DNA of 64,000 nt from Seison nebaliae (lineage: Eukaryota > Rotifera > Pararotatoria > Seisonacea > Seisonidae): positions 1-64,000 of the forward strand of contig JALJEE010000226.1 of the NCBI GenBank assembly GCA_023231475.1. The letters run 5' to 3'. The position numbers were made by a program, and so were the translations under genes. Below are positions 23,952 to 34,847 of the stretch, piece by piece. Within the stretch, counting starts at the first letter, position 1. Each line of letters begins with the position of its first letter. The notes under the pieces are model-generated. The model saw only the letters and a list, made by a program, of their open reading frames with translations, did no database searches and had not been told where the DNA came from.

Positions 23952-25489
23952 ATGAATTTTTTCCATCAAATAATATTTTCATTAGGAACATTATTTATTT
24001 ATGTTTCTGGTGCAGTGAGGCCGCAAGACTGCTATCCGTCATGTCAATGTGGAGCTTCGAGTATTATGAGATGTGATTATTCCGTAGTGCAAACGGATCA
24101 CTTTCAGGACTTCCTTAAACTCAACAATTTCAACGGATTCATCCAAATCGTTTCTAAAACACCTGTCGATGTTGAACCGTTATTTAATGACGGTGATGAA
24201 TATCGTGTTATTTATAATCTGACTATCAATTCACTCCATCCTGATTCTTTACGTGGAATGGTGTCCGTCAATGTCAACATTAGTCAAATGAAAACATTAC
24301 CCAAATATTTCTGTTCAAATGTTCGATTGTTGGAACTTTATGATATTAATGTGGACGAAGTGGATTCGGAAGCATGTCCTCATACTACACGAGTCACTTT
24401 CAATGGAGGTAATTCAAAATCAATTCAAAAATTCTTAGATAACGCTCCCTCGTTAAATCGAGTATATATTAATTTAAAGAAAGGACAATTTGAAAATTTC
24501 AATTTCCCCGATAAAGTTCGACGATTAGTCATCGAAGATACAGGGATCAGATCATTGGGTGATTCGGCAATTGTTGGGAAGAATATTGAGAAATTGTTAT
24601 TGAAGAACAATCGATATTTGATGAAATTGAAGAGTGGTGCATTCAATAGAACGAGAAATGTGAGGAATTTGGTAATAGAAGGAAATGGAATCACTTCACT
24701 TCCGAGAGAATTATTCAAAAATTTGAATAATCTCAAAACCCTTCAATTGTTCAATAATCGAATTACTCATTTGAAACGACTCGATTTCTCACCATCAGGT
24801 AAAGTGGAACTTTTACTCGACGAGAAATTCCTTCAACGTATTAGCGAGAATGCATTTTGTAGTGTCAACAACGAATTTAAGAAGATCGATCTCCGACAAA
24901 CTCCAGGTTCAATTTAATTTTTTCGAAAATTTAAATTTTTAATTTTTTGTGTTTAGCTGAAATTCCTACTTGTGCGTTGAATATGTTGAGAAATAATCCG
25001 GATGTTACACTCAAAAAGGAAAAGAATAAATGTTCCTGTGATTTTATGATGTTGGCGAGTGTGTTGGAAGTGACACCGCGTGTTGATACAACATGTGAGA
25101 TGGGAAGTATTGCCGTTGGATTGAAATTTAGTTATTTCAATGTGAAAAAATCGCCTTGTATAGACGAGGAATGGAAAACGAAAGAAGAGGATAAGAAATG
25201 GGACATGATTAATTCGTGTGAACAATTGTGTGAGAACACTGAGGAACCGACGACGACAAGTGAAAAGAATAATTGGTCCACAACACAAGCGGATGATATC
25301 GATATTGGCGATGAGATTTTCGTTAAGAAAGAGAAAGCTGATTCGCAACAATTGAAAGAGACGAATATGAATAATGATGCGAGAATTACCGACGGTTCAC
25401 CAAACACTGCCAATATCCAAATGAATAATTCAATAATTTCCGTCATTCTCTCCATCTCCGCACTCTACTTACTCGTCAATTATTCGTAA
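23952..25489 (+). CDS. Secreted/GPI-anchored leucine-rich repeat protein
   Basis: Two exons, 23952-24906 and 24957-25489, joined across a 50-bp GT-AG intron. The ATG at 23952 gives a signal peptide (NFFHQIIFSLGTLFIYVSG), followed by a cysteine cluster (CYPSCQC...MRC) typical of an LRR N-terminal cap. Degenerate repeats follow; the clearest run includes NIEKLLLKNNRYL, NVRNLVIEGNGITSLP and NLKTLQLFNNRITHL. Exon 2 supplies a C-terminal Cys-containing cap. It then has an acidic Ser/Thr-rich stalk and ends in a hydrophobic segment (SIISVILSISALYLLVNYS) with nothing after it, as in GPI-anchored proteins. This implies a cell-surface adhesion or receptor role. I cannot place it in a named subfamily; the GPI prediction is inference. 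Confidence 0.75.
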
Positions 25490-26886
25490 GATGAAATGTT
25501 TGTGGAAATGTTAAATTATGCTCAGTTGATAAATAATATTGATTAGACAAGTCAACAACAAAAACAACAACAATTACTTCCAATGCCGGTTCACAGCTCT
25601 CTGGAACATTCAATTTATATTTCGACATTTCATCGTCTTTCTTTCTCGTTTCCTTTCCTTTACGATTTTGTTATTTCTCTTCTGGGATTTTCAACGATTT
25701 TTATTTTCGTTAAAAAACAAACTATTTTTTTTCTAATTCGCAAACACGAATCAACAGAAATATGAAAAGATATTTTATTGTATACATTATTCTAATTGAA
25801 ATTTTTAATCATCAATCTCCTCCTTCTTTTTTCAAAAAAAAACAAACACACATTCTTTCCCTTATTATGTTGATCAATTACTTCTTTTTTGCATATCTCT
25901 ATTTGCAGTATTTTAAATAATTCTGAGATTAGCAATGGTCAATGATGCAGGAGATGATTTTCTTTTATTTATAACACTTTCGAATTCTATTCATTCATTT
26001 TGCACCAGCAATAATTCGGTTGCTAACTTATCTCCGTCATATGATCAATTTGTGATATCATAATTATTGTCATCGTTATGAATGTTATCAACACACATTA
26101 TCAATATCTCTATTTATTTTTTTAAGCTAATTCTTACTCATCTCCAATTCATATGATGCGATAGTTGATGGCATATAATCATCATCATTTTCATCATCAT
26201 CATCTTTCGCTTTCACCTCATTCCTGTCCATAATTGACATTATGAGATCCTTTTTTCCAATGAACAATGTAATCAATGTTCAATTTCAGAAACTTCTTCT
26301 TTTTCATTTCATCAACATTTTTCAAACATTTTATTATAAGAATTTCAATACGAAAATTATTATTCAAAATAAAGATAACATATTTTGAAATCTAACAACA
26401 AAAAAAACACTAACAAAAAACTTGTAGAAATCATCAGAAGGATAATAATATGGAAATTTTTTGATCCTTATTATTCAATCCTTAACTTGAACTTTTCCTA
26501 CTCCACAAACATTTTTAATGAAACAATTTTATTTAAGAAGAATTTTCAATTCATTCAATTAATTCCACACTGTCTGGTCGAATGTCACTGTCGAGTAGTA
26601 AAAATTTGCGTTTTGACACTTTCCTTCGACAATACTCTTCATTTGGATAGTCGTTTTGTTTATTATTCGAATTTGTTTTGATCAACCAAAAAAATTTCAT
26701 GATCTAAAAATAAAAAATAGTTTTAGAATTTTCTATAAATATACCTTTTCTCTCTCATTCTTTCTCAGTAGTCTCAATTTCAACAGTTCATGCAACAATT
26801 CAATCAAGAAACAAAGAATTCTTTTTTTGTTAAGGTGTTAAGTGATTAGTTTTTTATAGCACGGATAAGTTCAGTTTTGAGATGAC
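25490..26886. other. Non-coding spacer between convergent genes
   Basis: This is AT-rich sequence between the LRR gene (+) and the GPCR gene (-), which point towards each other, so it should hold both 3' UTRs. It has short ATC-type repeats near 26180-26210. Frames are short and biased; no gene is supported. Confidence 0.45.
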
Positions 26887-29176
26887 TTACCAAATGGGAA
26901 TACTTGAGGAAGAAACGGTAAATTTTTTCAATAAAGCCGTATTAGGCAAAATTTCGGATTTCGTCTCTAAATCGTCACTCGTTGGAAAAAGTTTACTAAT
27001 CGATCGGATCCTTTTCTCACTTTCTTCCTTGATCACATAATCGCTATATTCCTTATTACCTCCGACATCGTCATCATCATCGAACGATGCATTATTTGAT
27101 GAACAACATCTAATATTATGACACCATTTCAGTCGATGTTTATTCTCAGATATCGGATGTGGATTTTGGGACTTTCTATCCACTTTCGAAGAAGACCAAC
27201 TATTGAAACTTAAATGTCTTTTAGCGAAAGCGAATGGCGTCATCTTTTCTCAGGAGATTTTATGAGAGTTTATCAAAATTCATCTACTAACACGACTATG
27301 GGCGGTAGAAGAGAAACCTGAATTACTGATATTATGAGATGTAACATTTGTCGACATGTAGGCGCTACTTTTCAATTTGAGACCATTCAGCCAAGTATTC
27401 TTCTTCTCGCAAGGCATTCTTGATAAACACATTTTCACTCGTCTCCTTAAGACCATTCTCACCTGAAGCAATTGAAGAAAAATTGATTTAGGAAGAACAA
27501 GAATTTTAACTTCATAATTCAAGAAACAATAGAGTAGTGCTAAAAAGAATCCTTGGTAAGCTTGAAAGAATTCAACGAATGAACGATAAATGACGAAATT
27601 TTGAATTTGTTTCGGTTGATAAGGAATCAAATGTTGAATGTGTGTCAATCCCAATAACGGTATCAATAAAATTGCCGCTTTTACTGATTTACTAAAGAAT
27701 TGTATCGTTCAATTATATTAATTATAAATTTGAAAATTTTAACCGGAAAGCTAAAACATTTTTGAAACTGTTATTACGTTTCACATCATCTTGCACTAAC
27801 AAATTATCATTTTCGTTCATTTTCAATTTGGTGATTAAAACTTGAATGATTGTGAAGAGAAATACGATGTTGAGCTAATGGAAATAATTATAATTTATTC
27901 AAATATGTCCTCCACTAACCAATAACATTAATAGTCGGGGACCTTCCAGTATCCAATAAACATCCAAATCGTCATAGAAGTGCCAACATCTAATAAGACT
28001 AATGTCATTAATTAAATTGGAATTAATTAATTTCCAACGTACTACTTGTCTGATGATAAATCGTCATAGTAACCACCCAGATAATAACGAAAACTAATGG
28101 AATGCCTTGAGGAAGAGATGGAGAATTGAGAATATAAGAAAAACGAACCCCATCCTATAAAATAGAACCATCTTAAATTGTAACAACCAGATCGAAAGAC
28201 TGACACAGCGAGTACATTATTCAAATAAATTCCTTCACATAACAACCATGAGAATTTGGTGGAAATAAAATAGTTGACTGCGGTTACTGACAAATGACAA
28301 ATAACTGGCTATTATTAGACGATTAGATAAGATAACGAAAATGGTGAAGAAACCATAAAATATAGAGGTCCACTCTCTTCTAAATAATTTGATTTCCTCA
28401 AACTACTGTCTTTCCCAACTTGAATAATTGATGAATTACTTTTTCTCTCTAACATCATACCGGCATTGTGTAAGGAAAAGGAACGTGCTAATCGCAATAT
28501 GGAATAACATAATGTTGCCGTGAATAAGTTAAGATGAATACGAGTTCGATCACATTGTAATTGTCGATTTGATCGGAATATAATAATGGCAATAATCAAA
28601 CTGATTGAGGAAATGATTAATCCAGACACTTCTATCCATTTCAAAGTTGATGCTGCCGATTTTAGACTCTGAAGAAAAATATATTTATTTTAAAAATATA
28701 AAATAGAAATATTGAACTTCATAAGTCATATTACTCCGCTGGTTATAATCACTATGGTAGATACAAGGAGTGTAATTGGTAAATCCTCCTACTAGATCTT
28801 GAATGGAACTTGCAATTCTGGTATCATTTGGCAAGTTATAGAGTAGTACTGAATTCTTCTTGTTAATTCGCATCCAATCACCTCCTTCGTTACAAATGCG
28901 AAAGGAGTAACCGTCTTCTACTGACTTCATCATAGTTTTGGGACATTTACCTCGAATTTCAATTCCTGCCCTCGCCTCCTCCCAACACAACATACCGTCG
29001 GTTGTTGTAGGACATCGATTTCTCCGTTTAGCGTCATCAACTAAACAAATAACATGAAAGATGTGAAGATTATAATAGTAACCGTACAACTTGTAATCCA
29101 AGGCGGTAAGAATGGTCATGGTTAAATTCATGGTAGATAGACAATGTCCCAGAGTAATTGTTGGTGAAGAAGCCAT
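26887..29176 (-). CDS. Class B (secretin-type) G-protein-coupled receptor
   Basis: A multi-exon gene read from 29176 down to 26887 with tiny introns; one 42-bp intron sits near 29044-29085. The first exons encode the hormone-binding ectodomain with its conserved elements: RCPTTTDGMLCWEEA, a CP pair, then FRICNEGGDW. TM1 and the first intracellular loop are at about 28540-28640; the loop LQCDRTRIHLNLF is diagnostic for class B receptors. TM3 (about 28200-28290) reads FSWLLCEGIYL. The TM6 start, IPLLGLTHIQ, and TM7, YQGFFLALLYCFLNYEV, are at about 27530-27666. The C-tail ends at 26887. Ligands of this class are neuropeptides such as DH31, DH44, PDF or CRF; I cannot tell which. The full exon chain through TM4-TM5 (27690-28040) was not resolved base by base. 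Confidence 0.85.
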
Positions 29177-29767
29177 TTTTATTGAGAATTGTATTACTGA
29201 AAAAAAAAAGGAAATTTGGAATGAAAGAATGTTCTATAAAGAATTTCTCTTGAAGAAAATATATATTTAGGCGTAAAGAAAAAAACGGGTGTGAGTTGAG
29301 GTATCAAGAAAAGAAAAATGAAATTCATCTTACATAATCAGAAGCATTTGATGCGAAAGAACGATTTTTATGATTTCTTTTAGAAGGTTCATTTCGTCTA
29401 ATGTCAAATGAAAGTGAGATGGAGAATATTGTTGAGAAGAATGAAAATAGACAAATTGAATTTTAAAGAAGAAGAATTCTAAGAGCAGAAGAGAAGAGCT
29501 AAGAATATCTCTTATCTTCATTTCATCGAATTCTATCAGTTAATTTAACATCCGTTTTCCACTTAAATTTTCTCTTTAAATTTGCTTATCATCCAATTGA
29601 TGGTAGGGAAGAGATATGAAATAAACAAAAAAATTTATTTATTGGGAAGATTTGAGAAAGGAGAAAATATAAAAAAAATTTATTCCATGGAAGTAATTTG
29701 TCTTAATTAAAAGGGAAGAGAAAGATTTTAGCAATGACGGAAACTTATTCACTTCGACGATTATCTA
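29177..29767. other. Spacer with no supported gene
   Basis: This AT-rich stretch lies between the 3' end of the His/Arg-rich orphan and the GPCR start, on the same strand. It should hold the GPCR promoter and the orphan's 3' UTR. No frame is credible. Confidence 0.4.
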
Positions 29768-29792
29768 TCAATCGTGACGATGATGAACTCGT

Positions 29793-29823
<31 letters not shown>

Positions 29824-31111
29824 TATTATCACTAGAATGACAATTATGGTGCTGTCGTTTCTTCGACGAACTTGAATGTCTTCGGAAAGAAGAGAAGTAA
29901 CGATGACTATGTCGTCGATGAGTGCCGACATTGGTTGAAGCGTCTCTACAAGCCGTTACTTGAGGAATGTTGTTCACATCCTTTTCCAATTGTTGTTTGA
30001 AAAGAGATGAAGCTGATTCGATATCATTTGGTGTCAGTACCGGTTTCTTTTCTGATTTCAAATCGACATAAGACGAATGTAATTTAGTCGAGGATTTATT
30101 CTCCGGTAAAGTCGTTACTTGTGTTGGCGTTTGTATGATCGGAGTTAGTGTTGTTGTTGTTCCTTGTGGTGTCATGGTAATATCGTTCATTCGATCTCTA
30201 ACACGGAAGAAGTTTTTGATATCAGAAATACTTTTATTTAAGGGACCAAGGGTAGCTCGATTAATTGGTTTCTTCAAATAATCTCGTAATCGATCACCTA
30301 AATTCATTTTAGATAAGCCGTTACTCATCAATGTCGACATATCATTCGGGATAGTTTTCGTTCCATTAAATTCGATTATATCATTCGTACAAATTTGTTG
30401 CTCATTCGAATCCGAATAATTTGTCAATGAAACATTCTCCTTACTCATCTCACAATTCTTCACTCGATGAGTGGAGGCTGTTCGACGAACTTCTTGTTCA
30501 TCTAAAATGTGCAACACCTCTCGAAATTCGTCAAGACAATAACTATTATTATCAGATGGTGTTGCATGTCCGAAACGACCTAAAGCTTTAGCAGAACGTC
30601 CTTTTTTCGTTGTTCTATTCTGCTCGAATGATATGGCCAATGAATCGACGGATTTACATGAACTCACCGACAACGATCGAACTGTATGAAAATCATCTTC
30701 TTCTTCCACTTTCGGTTTGATAACCGGTTTCAATAGATTATTCATGACATGTGCCGATCGTACTTGACGATTGGTAGTAGGTGGTCGACTCTTAAGTATT
30801 TGAGATGAAATAAATTGTTGTGATCTGGATTGGTTTGTGAAACTCTTCTCCCCCAAATTGAATGGTGCCACTTTCTCTAAGAAATGATTTGGTTCTTTCG
30901 CATAAGCCGTACTAGTGAAACAATCGACAATGTGTGGTTTAAATTTGTTCTTACGAGCGGCGCAATAATAACCGAACTCTTTCATACATGCTGTACTTGA
31001 TCCGGCTAAATCGACCGAACCCAACGACACCACACTATCCACTGTACTAACACCTCTTTTTCCATGAATTTGCCAATTGAGTTGACAAAGTTTTTTATTA
31101 GTAATACTCAT
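29768..31111 (-). CDS. Unrecognised protein with His/Arg-rich C-terminus
   Basis: A long open frame of about 447 codons from the ATG at 31111, with mixed composition through most of its length. That makes it very likely a real gene or large exon. I do not recognise the family. The N-terminal 100 residues look folded (Cys-containing, mixed hydrophobics). The middle is Ser/Thr-rich and disordered with a Pro/Thr stretch (TPIIQTPTQVTT). The final ~60 residues are extraordinarily basic (runs of HRHRHRRRR), encoded by a CGTCGTCG-rich tract near 29780-29830. A predicted helix-like piece (KMNLGDRLRDYLKKP) precedes SDIKNFFRVRDR. There is no signal peptide or TM segment. The basic tail could bind nucleic acid or membranes, or drive nuclear import; that is inference only. 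Confidence 0.65.
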
Positions 31112-31310
31112 CAAATTTTTACATTAAATTGTTCCAAACATTTCAATTTTTATTCAAATTCTTATAATGAATCACCAAGGAAAGGAAAGAAAAAATTAAG
31201 TCGTTCAAATTGAAAATAAGAGGAGGAGAAATATGAAATAAAATTGAATAGAAAAAAACAATTAGAAATCAATTTTTCTTAATTCAATCAAAATTTATCT
31301 TATTTCAAAT

Positions 31311-33507
31311 TTAGACTGAAACACTTCCATCTCGAAAATCACTTTTATCTATCAGCACATTAATTATTGCACTTCGACGATCTTTCCACTTTCCAAACGA
31401 CTCCAACAACTTCTCTTCCACTTCCTCATTTTTCGTAATTATCGTACCGAAAATTTTATATTCGTCAATCTCCTTTGTAATTTTCTCATAGTTTCGATAT
31501 TCCAATCGACAACCAATATCTGATCCCAACATAGGAACTTGTTCTCTCGCTATCTGTGTCCAACAAGCGTCATTGCCAATCACCGCCATAATCGGCAAAG
31601 AGAATTTCGCGAATGTATCGAATTCCATCAGAGAATATCCATAAGAACCATCACCATAAATCACAACTACCTTACAATCTGGTTTAGCCAATTTAGCTCC
31701 TTATATTTTCAAAAAATTAAAATTTTTTTTATTAAATGTAAAATTTTTGAAAACCCAAAGCAAATCCAGCTCCACAACCCAAAGTACCAAACGGTCCTGG
31801 ATCCAGCCAATGTAACGGACTTTTCGGTTTAACGATATAAGAAGCAGATGCAACAAAATCACCACCATCAACAATCAGAATAGTCTCCTCGTCAATATGA
31901 TCCTCCAATCGATTAAGAAGAAATAAAGGATTTGTATATTTCTCCGATTTCTTATCAATTTTTTTTCTAATTTAAATTTGAAAAATAAAAAAATTTCTGA
32001 AATTTTCCATTAAAGAAAATTAACTGAATATTCTCTTTCTTTTCCCTTTGTAATTCAGTTAGATAATTCATCCAATTCTTGTCAATTGTCAATTTTTCTC
32101 CATACGATTGGAGATCTATGAGTAATTTACCAGAATCAGCAATTACTGAATAAAACGGTTTCCAAAACATATCAGAATTCTTCAATTATAAGTCTTAATT
32201 TTTTTTCTTTCTCTTAATCTAACTTGTAATAATTGTTCACGATCTTTATTTATGGAAATAATTTTCGATTTCTTCGAGAAGACTCTTCCGTATTTTAATC
32301 GGAAATCACACACAGTTCCTAACAGAACGATCACATCAGCCTCTTTCAAAACTTTCGATCTCTCAAATTTCATAAGAATCTTGGAAGATGAATGAAGTAA
32401 TCCTCTTGCCATTCCACTGAGAAAACAAGGAATGCCCAATTTCTAGTTGAATTTTAAAAAATTTGTTTTTTTCAACAATTTTCAAAAAAAAAAGAACTTC
32501 CAAAGTTCCACGTAAAAGTTGTACGTCAACATTTTGCATAATCTGACTTCCGATAATTAACACAGGTTTCTTCGACGACTGTAAAAGTGAATCGATTAAT
32601 TTTACTAACAGAATTGTAAGAAAAATAATTAAGAAAATATTCAAAAATTTCAGAAAAAAATTAGAACCATCTTTTGATTTATGTGATGGAATATCGATGG
32701 ATAATGGCATCCGTCCGGTCACATCCACATCGAATGCTCCGGCGAAAACTTTGAAAATATAATAATCCAAATACAAGTTTTTGATAGTTGAAAAAATGGA
32801 TTTTTTCTTCAATTTCTCACCACCCAATTCTTTGGTGATTATGGAAATTTCATATAATAAATCGATCGGTATTTCTATCACTACTGGTCCCGGTCTACCA
32901 GATCGAGCAACTCGAATACCATTCTCAATAACATGAGGAATGTTTCTAATAGAATTAATAGTAAAACAATCCTTACATGCCGATCGACATAAATTCAATT
33001 GTTCAATATCTTGTAAAGAACCTCGTCCTTTCAATAGAGTGGCAGCGGCTCCTGTTATCACCAAAATGGGCGATTCTGCCATTTGTGCATTTTTCAATGC
33101 AGTAATCGTATTAGTAAATCCAGGACCAGCTGTAACACAAGCTACTCCAATATTTTGATTTAATCGTGCCATTGCATCAGCAGCAAAAACCGCCGTCGCT
33201 TCATGTCTGGTGTCGATGATTTTTATATTCAATTTTTCCGCCGCCACAATAATCGGAGAAATATGACCACCAGGTAACGTGAAAATATGATGGACATTAT
33301 GATTCTTAATTGTTCTAATAAATTGTATGGAGATTTTTATAAAATGGAAACTTTCAATATTTGTGCAACAATCTCACCACCATGATGTCGACTTTTATGA
33401 TCTACTCGTAGGAAGAATATGTTGAAGAAATTCACACTGATCAAACCAATCACCACGAGAGATATTAGTAGAATTATTACGAGAAGGATTAATTGGAATT
33501 CGATCAT
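31311..33507 (-). CDS. HACL2: 2-hydroxyacyl-CoA lyase 2 (acetolactate synthase-like, ILVBL/HACL2)
   Basis: A thiamine-diphosphate enzyme of the acetolactate synthase fold. Human HACL2 cleaves 2-hydroxy fatty acyl-CoAs at the ER. The ATG at 33507 gives an N-terminal TM helix ([19 protein letters not shown]), then [18 protein letters not shown] 47-bp intron leads to [15 protein letters not shown] and the catalytic-Glu segment [18 protein letters not shown]. Next come [21 protein letters not shown], the central-domain [14 protein letters not shown] and [19 protein letters not shown], and the TPP-binding [15 protein letters not shown]...GNDACWTQI. The gene ends DFRDGSVSV, as family members do. 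Short introns interrupt it at roughly 33310-33350, 32460-32520, 32190-32230, 31950-31980 and 31695-31740. It starts 90 bp downstream of the NUFIP1 stop on the same strand. Confidence 0.9.
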
Positions 33508-33597
33508 TCTCTTTGAAAAGTAAAAAGAAGAAATCTGTACAGGAAAAATTTATAAGAAAGTTTAAAAAACGAAAAGGATTTTTTTTATATAAAAAAT

Positions 33598-34425
33598 TTA
33601 TAAAGTTTTTTTTACAAAATTATTAGTAACGAGATGATGAATTATTTGTAGTAGTTGATTTCTTTCTTTTCTAATTTCTGGTGCTAACACCATCTCGATA
33701 ATGGAAGGTTTATTTCGATGGTTTCCTATCAGATCAACATCGGCGAAAGAAGAAAATCGTTTAATATCAGAAAATGATTTCTTTCTCAAATAATTTGCTT
33801 TCCTTTCATTTCCAATTAATTTGAGTAGACCGTGTGAATCGATTTCTTCAAATTTAAATAAACTTTCACTTTCTTCCTTTTTTATTTCTTCTTCTTTTCT
33901 CAATTTTTTATTTTCTTTTAATTTTTCTTCTTCATCAGAAAATGATATTTCTCCTTCTTCTTTTTCTTCTTTTATTTTCTCTTTAATTTCTTTATTAAAT
34001 AAATCATCTTCATCTTTTTCTTCTTCTTCTTCTTCTTCATCGGAATAATTTGATAAGAATTGTGTTAACGGATTTGTATTTATCTGATACTGTGCAAATG
34101 TTGTGCACTGTTTTCTTTCTTGTCTTTTTCTTGTAGGGAAATTCTTCTTTCTTTCTTCAATCCATTTCTCAATATCTTCTTTTGATTCATTCAATTTTGG
34201 AATTCGACTCTTGTCAATATTGAGATGGAAGGACATTACATGAATAGACAATTCCTTCTCGTCATCACACTCGAATTCACATGACTCAAATTCACATTGA
34301 ACTTTCTTAATTGATTTTAATGACGTCAGTTCTCTCGTGTTCTTCTTTGGCTGAAATTGATAAGATGGAAAAAAATTTCGAGATAACATCTTCTCTCCAA
34401 TTTCCAAAGAGGACAAGCTACTCAT
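33598..34425 (-). CDS. NUFIP1: NUFIP1-like box C/D snoRNP assembly factor
   Basis: A 275-residue single-exon protein. A Cys/His segment (residues about 44-68, CEFESC...HVMSFH) is followed by the NUFIP1 signature WIEERKKNFPTRKRQERK (about 90-107). In known proteins this conserved peptide surrounds the binding site for SNU13/15.5K, and NUFIP1 (Rsa1 in yeast) scaffolds box C/D snoRNP assembly with the R2TP complex. The middle (about 125-190) is a Glu/Asp/Lys-rich disordered stretch. The last ~50 residues (IIEMVLAPEIRKERNQLLQIIHHLV) match the short C-terminal helix shared by family members. It is shorter than the human protein (about 495). Nuclear localisation is likely from the basic clusters. 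Confidence 0.8.
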   Translation of the reverse strand: MSSLSSLEIGEKMLSRNFFPSYQFQPKKNTRELTSLKSIKKVQCEFESCEFECDDEKELSIHVMSFHLNIDKSRIPKLNESKEDIEKWIEERKKNFPTRKRQERKQCTTFAQYQINTNPLTQFLSNYSDEEEEEEEKDEDDLFNKEIKEKIKEEKEEGEISFSDEEEKLKENKKLRKEEEIKKEESESLFKFEEIDSHGLLKLIGNERKANYLRKKSFSDIKRFSSFADVDLIGNHRNKPSIIEMVLAPEIRKERNQLLQIIHHLVTNNFVKKTL

Positions 34426-34847
34426 TTAGACTATGAACTAAAAACCATGATTTTTAGGAAAGAACCATCAAATCTTTAAAATTATGGGAAAAAATCATAG
34501 TTGTTTCGTCCCGTCTCCAAAACACTTCCTGTCCATTATTTTTCCGATCTGATCTAACGATGATGGAAATTTGAATAATAATTATTTTATATGTCAATTG
34601 AAAACCATATTATCAGGAATTCATAAACATTTATCATACTCAAACAGTTGTAAAAGTTGGGTGTCGAAGAGTCGGTGTACTCATGTTTACTCTTTTTAAA
34701 CGTAAAGTAAATAAAAAATCAGTCATCGAACAATTTTATTTATTAAGTGAATTAGGAAAGATAGAAAGAATTTATAGGCAGAGTAAATAATAGGGAACAT
34801 ACTGATAGTTTTTTGTTTGTTTTTTTTTGAAAATTCTAAATGATCCA
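34426..34847. other. Divergent-promoter spacer between NUFIP1 and mesh genes
   Basis: NUFIP1 is transcribed leftwards and the mesh-like gene rightwards, so these 422 bp must hold both promoters. It is AT-rich; no canonical TATA element in a convincing position was seen, and there is no reading frame. Confidence 0.4.
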
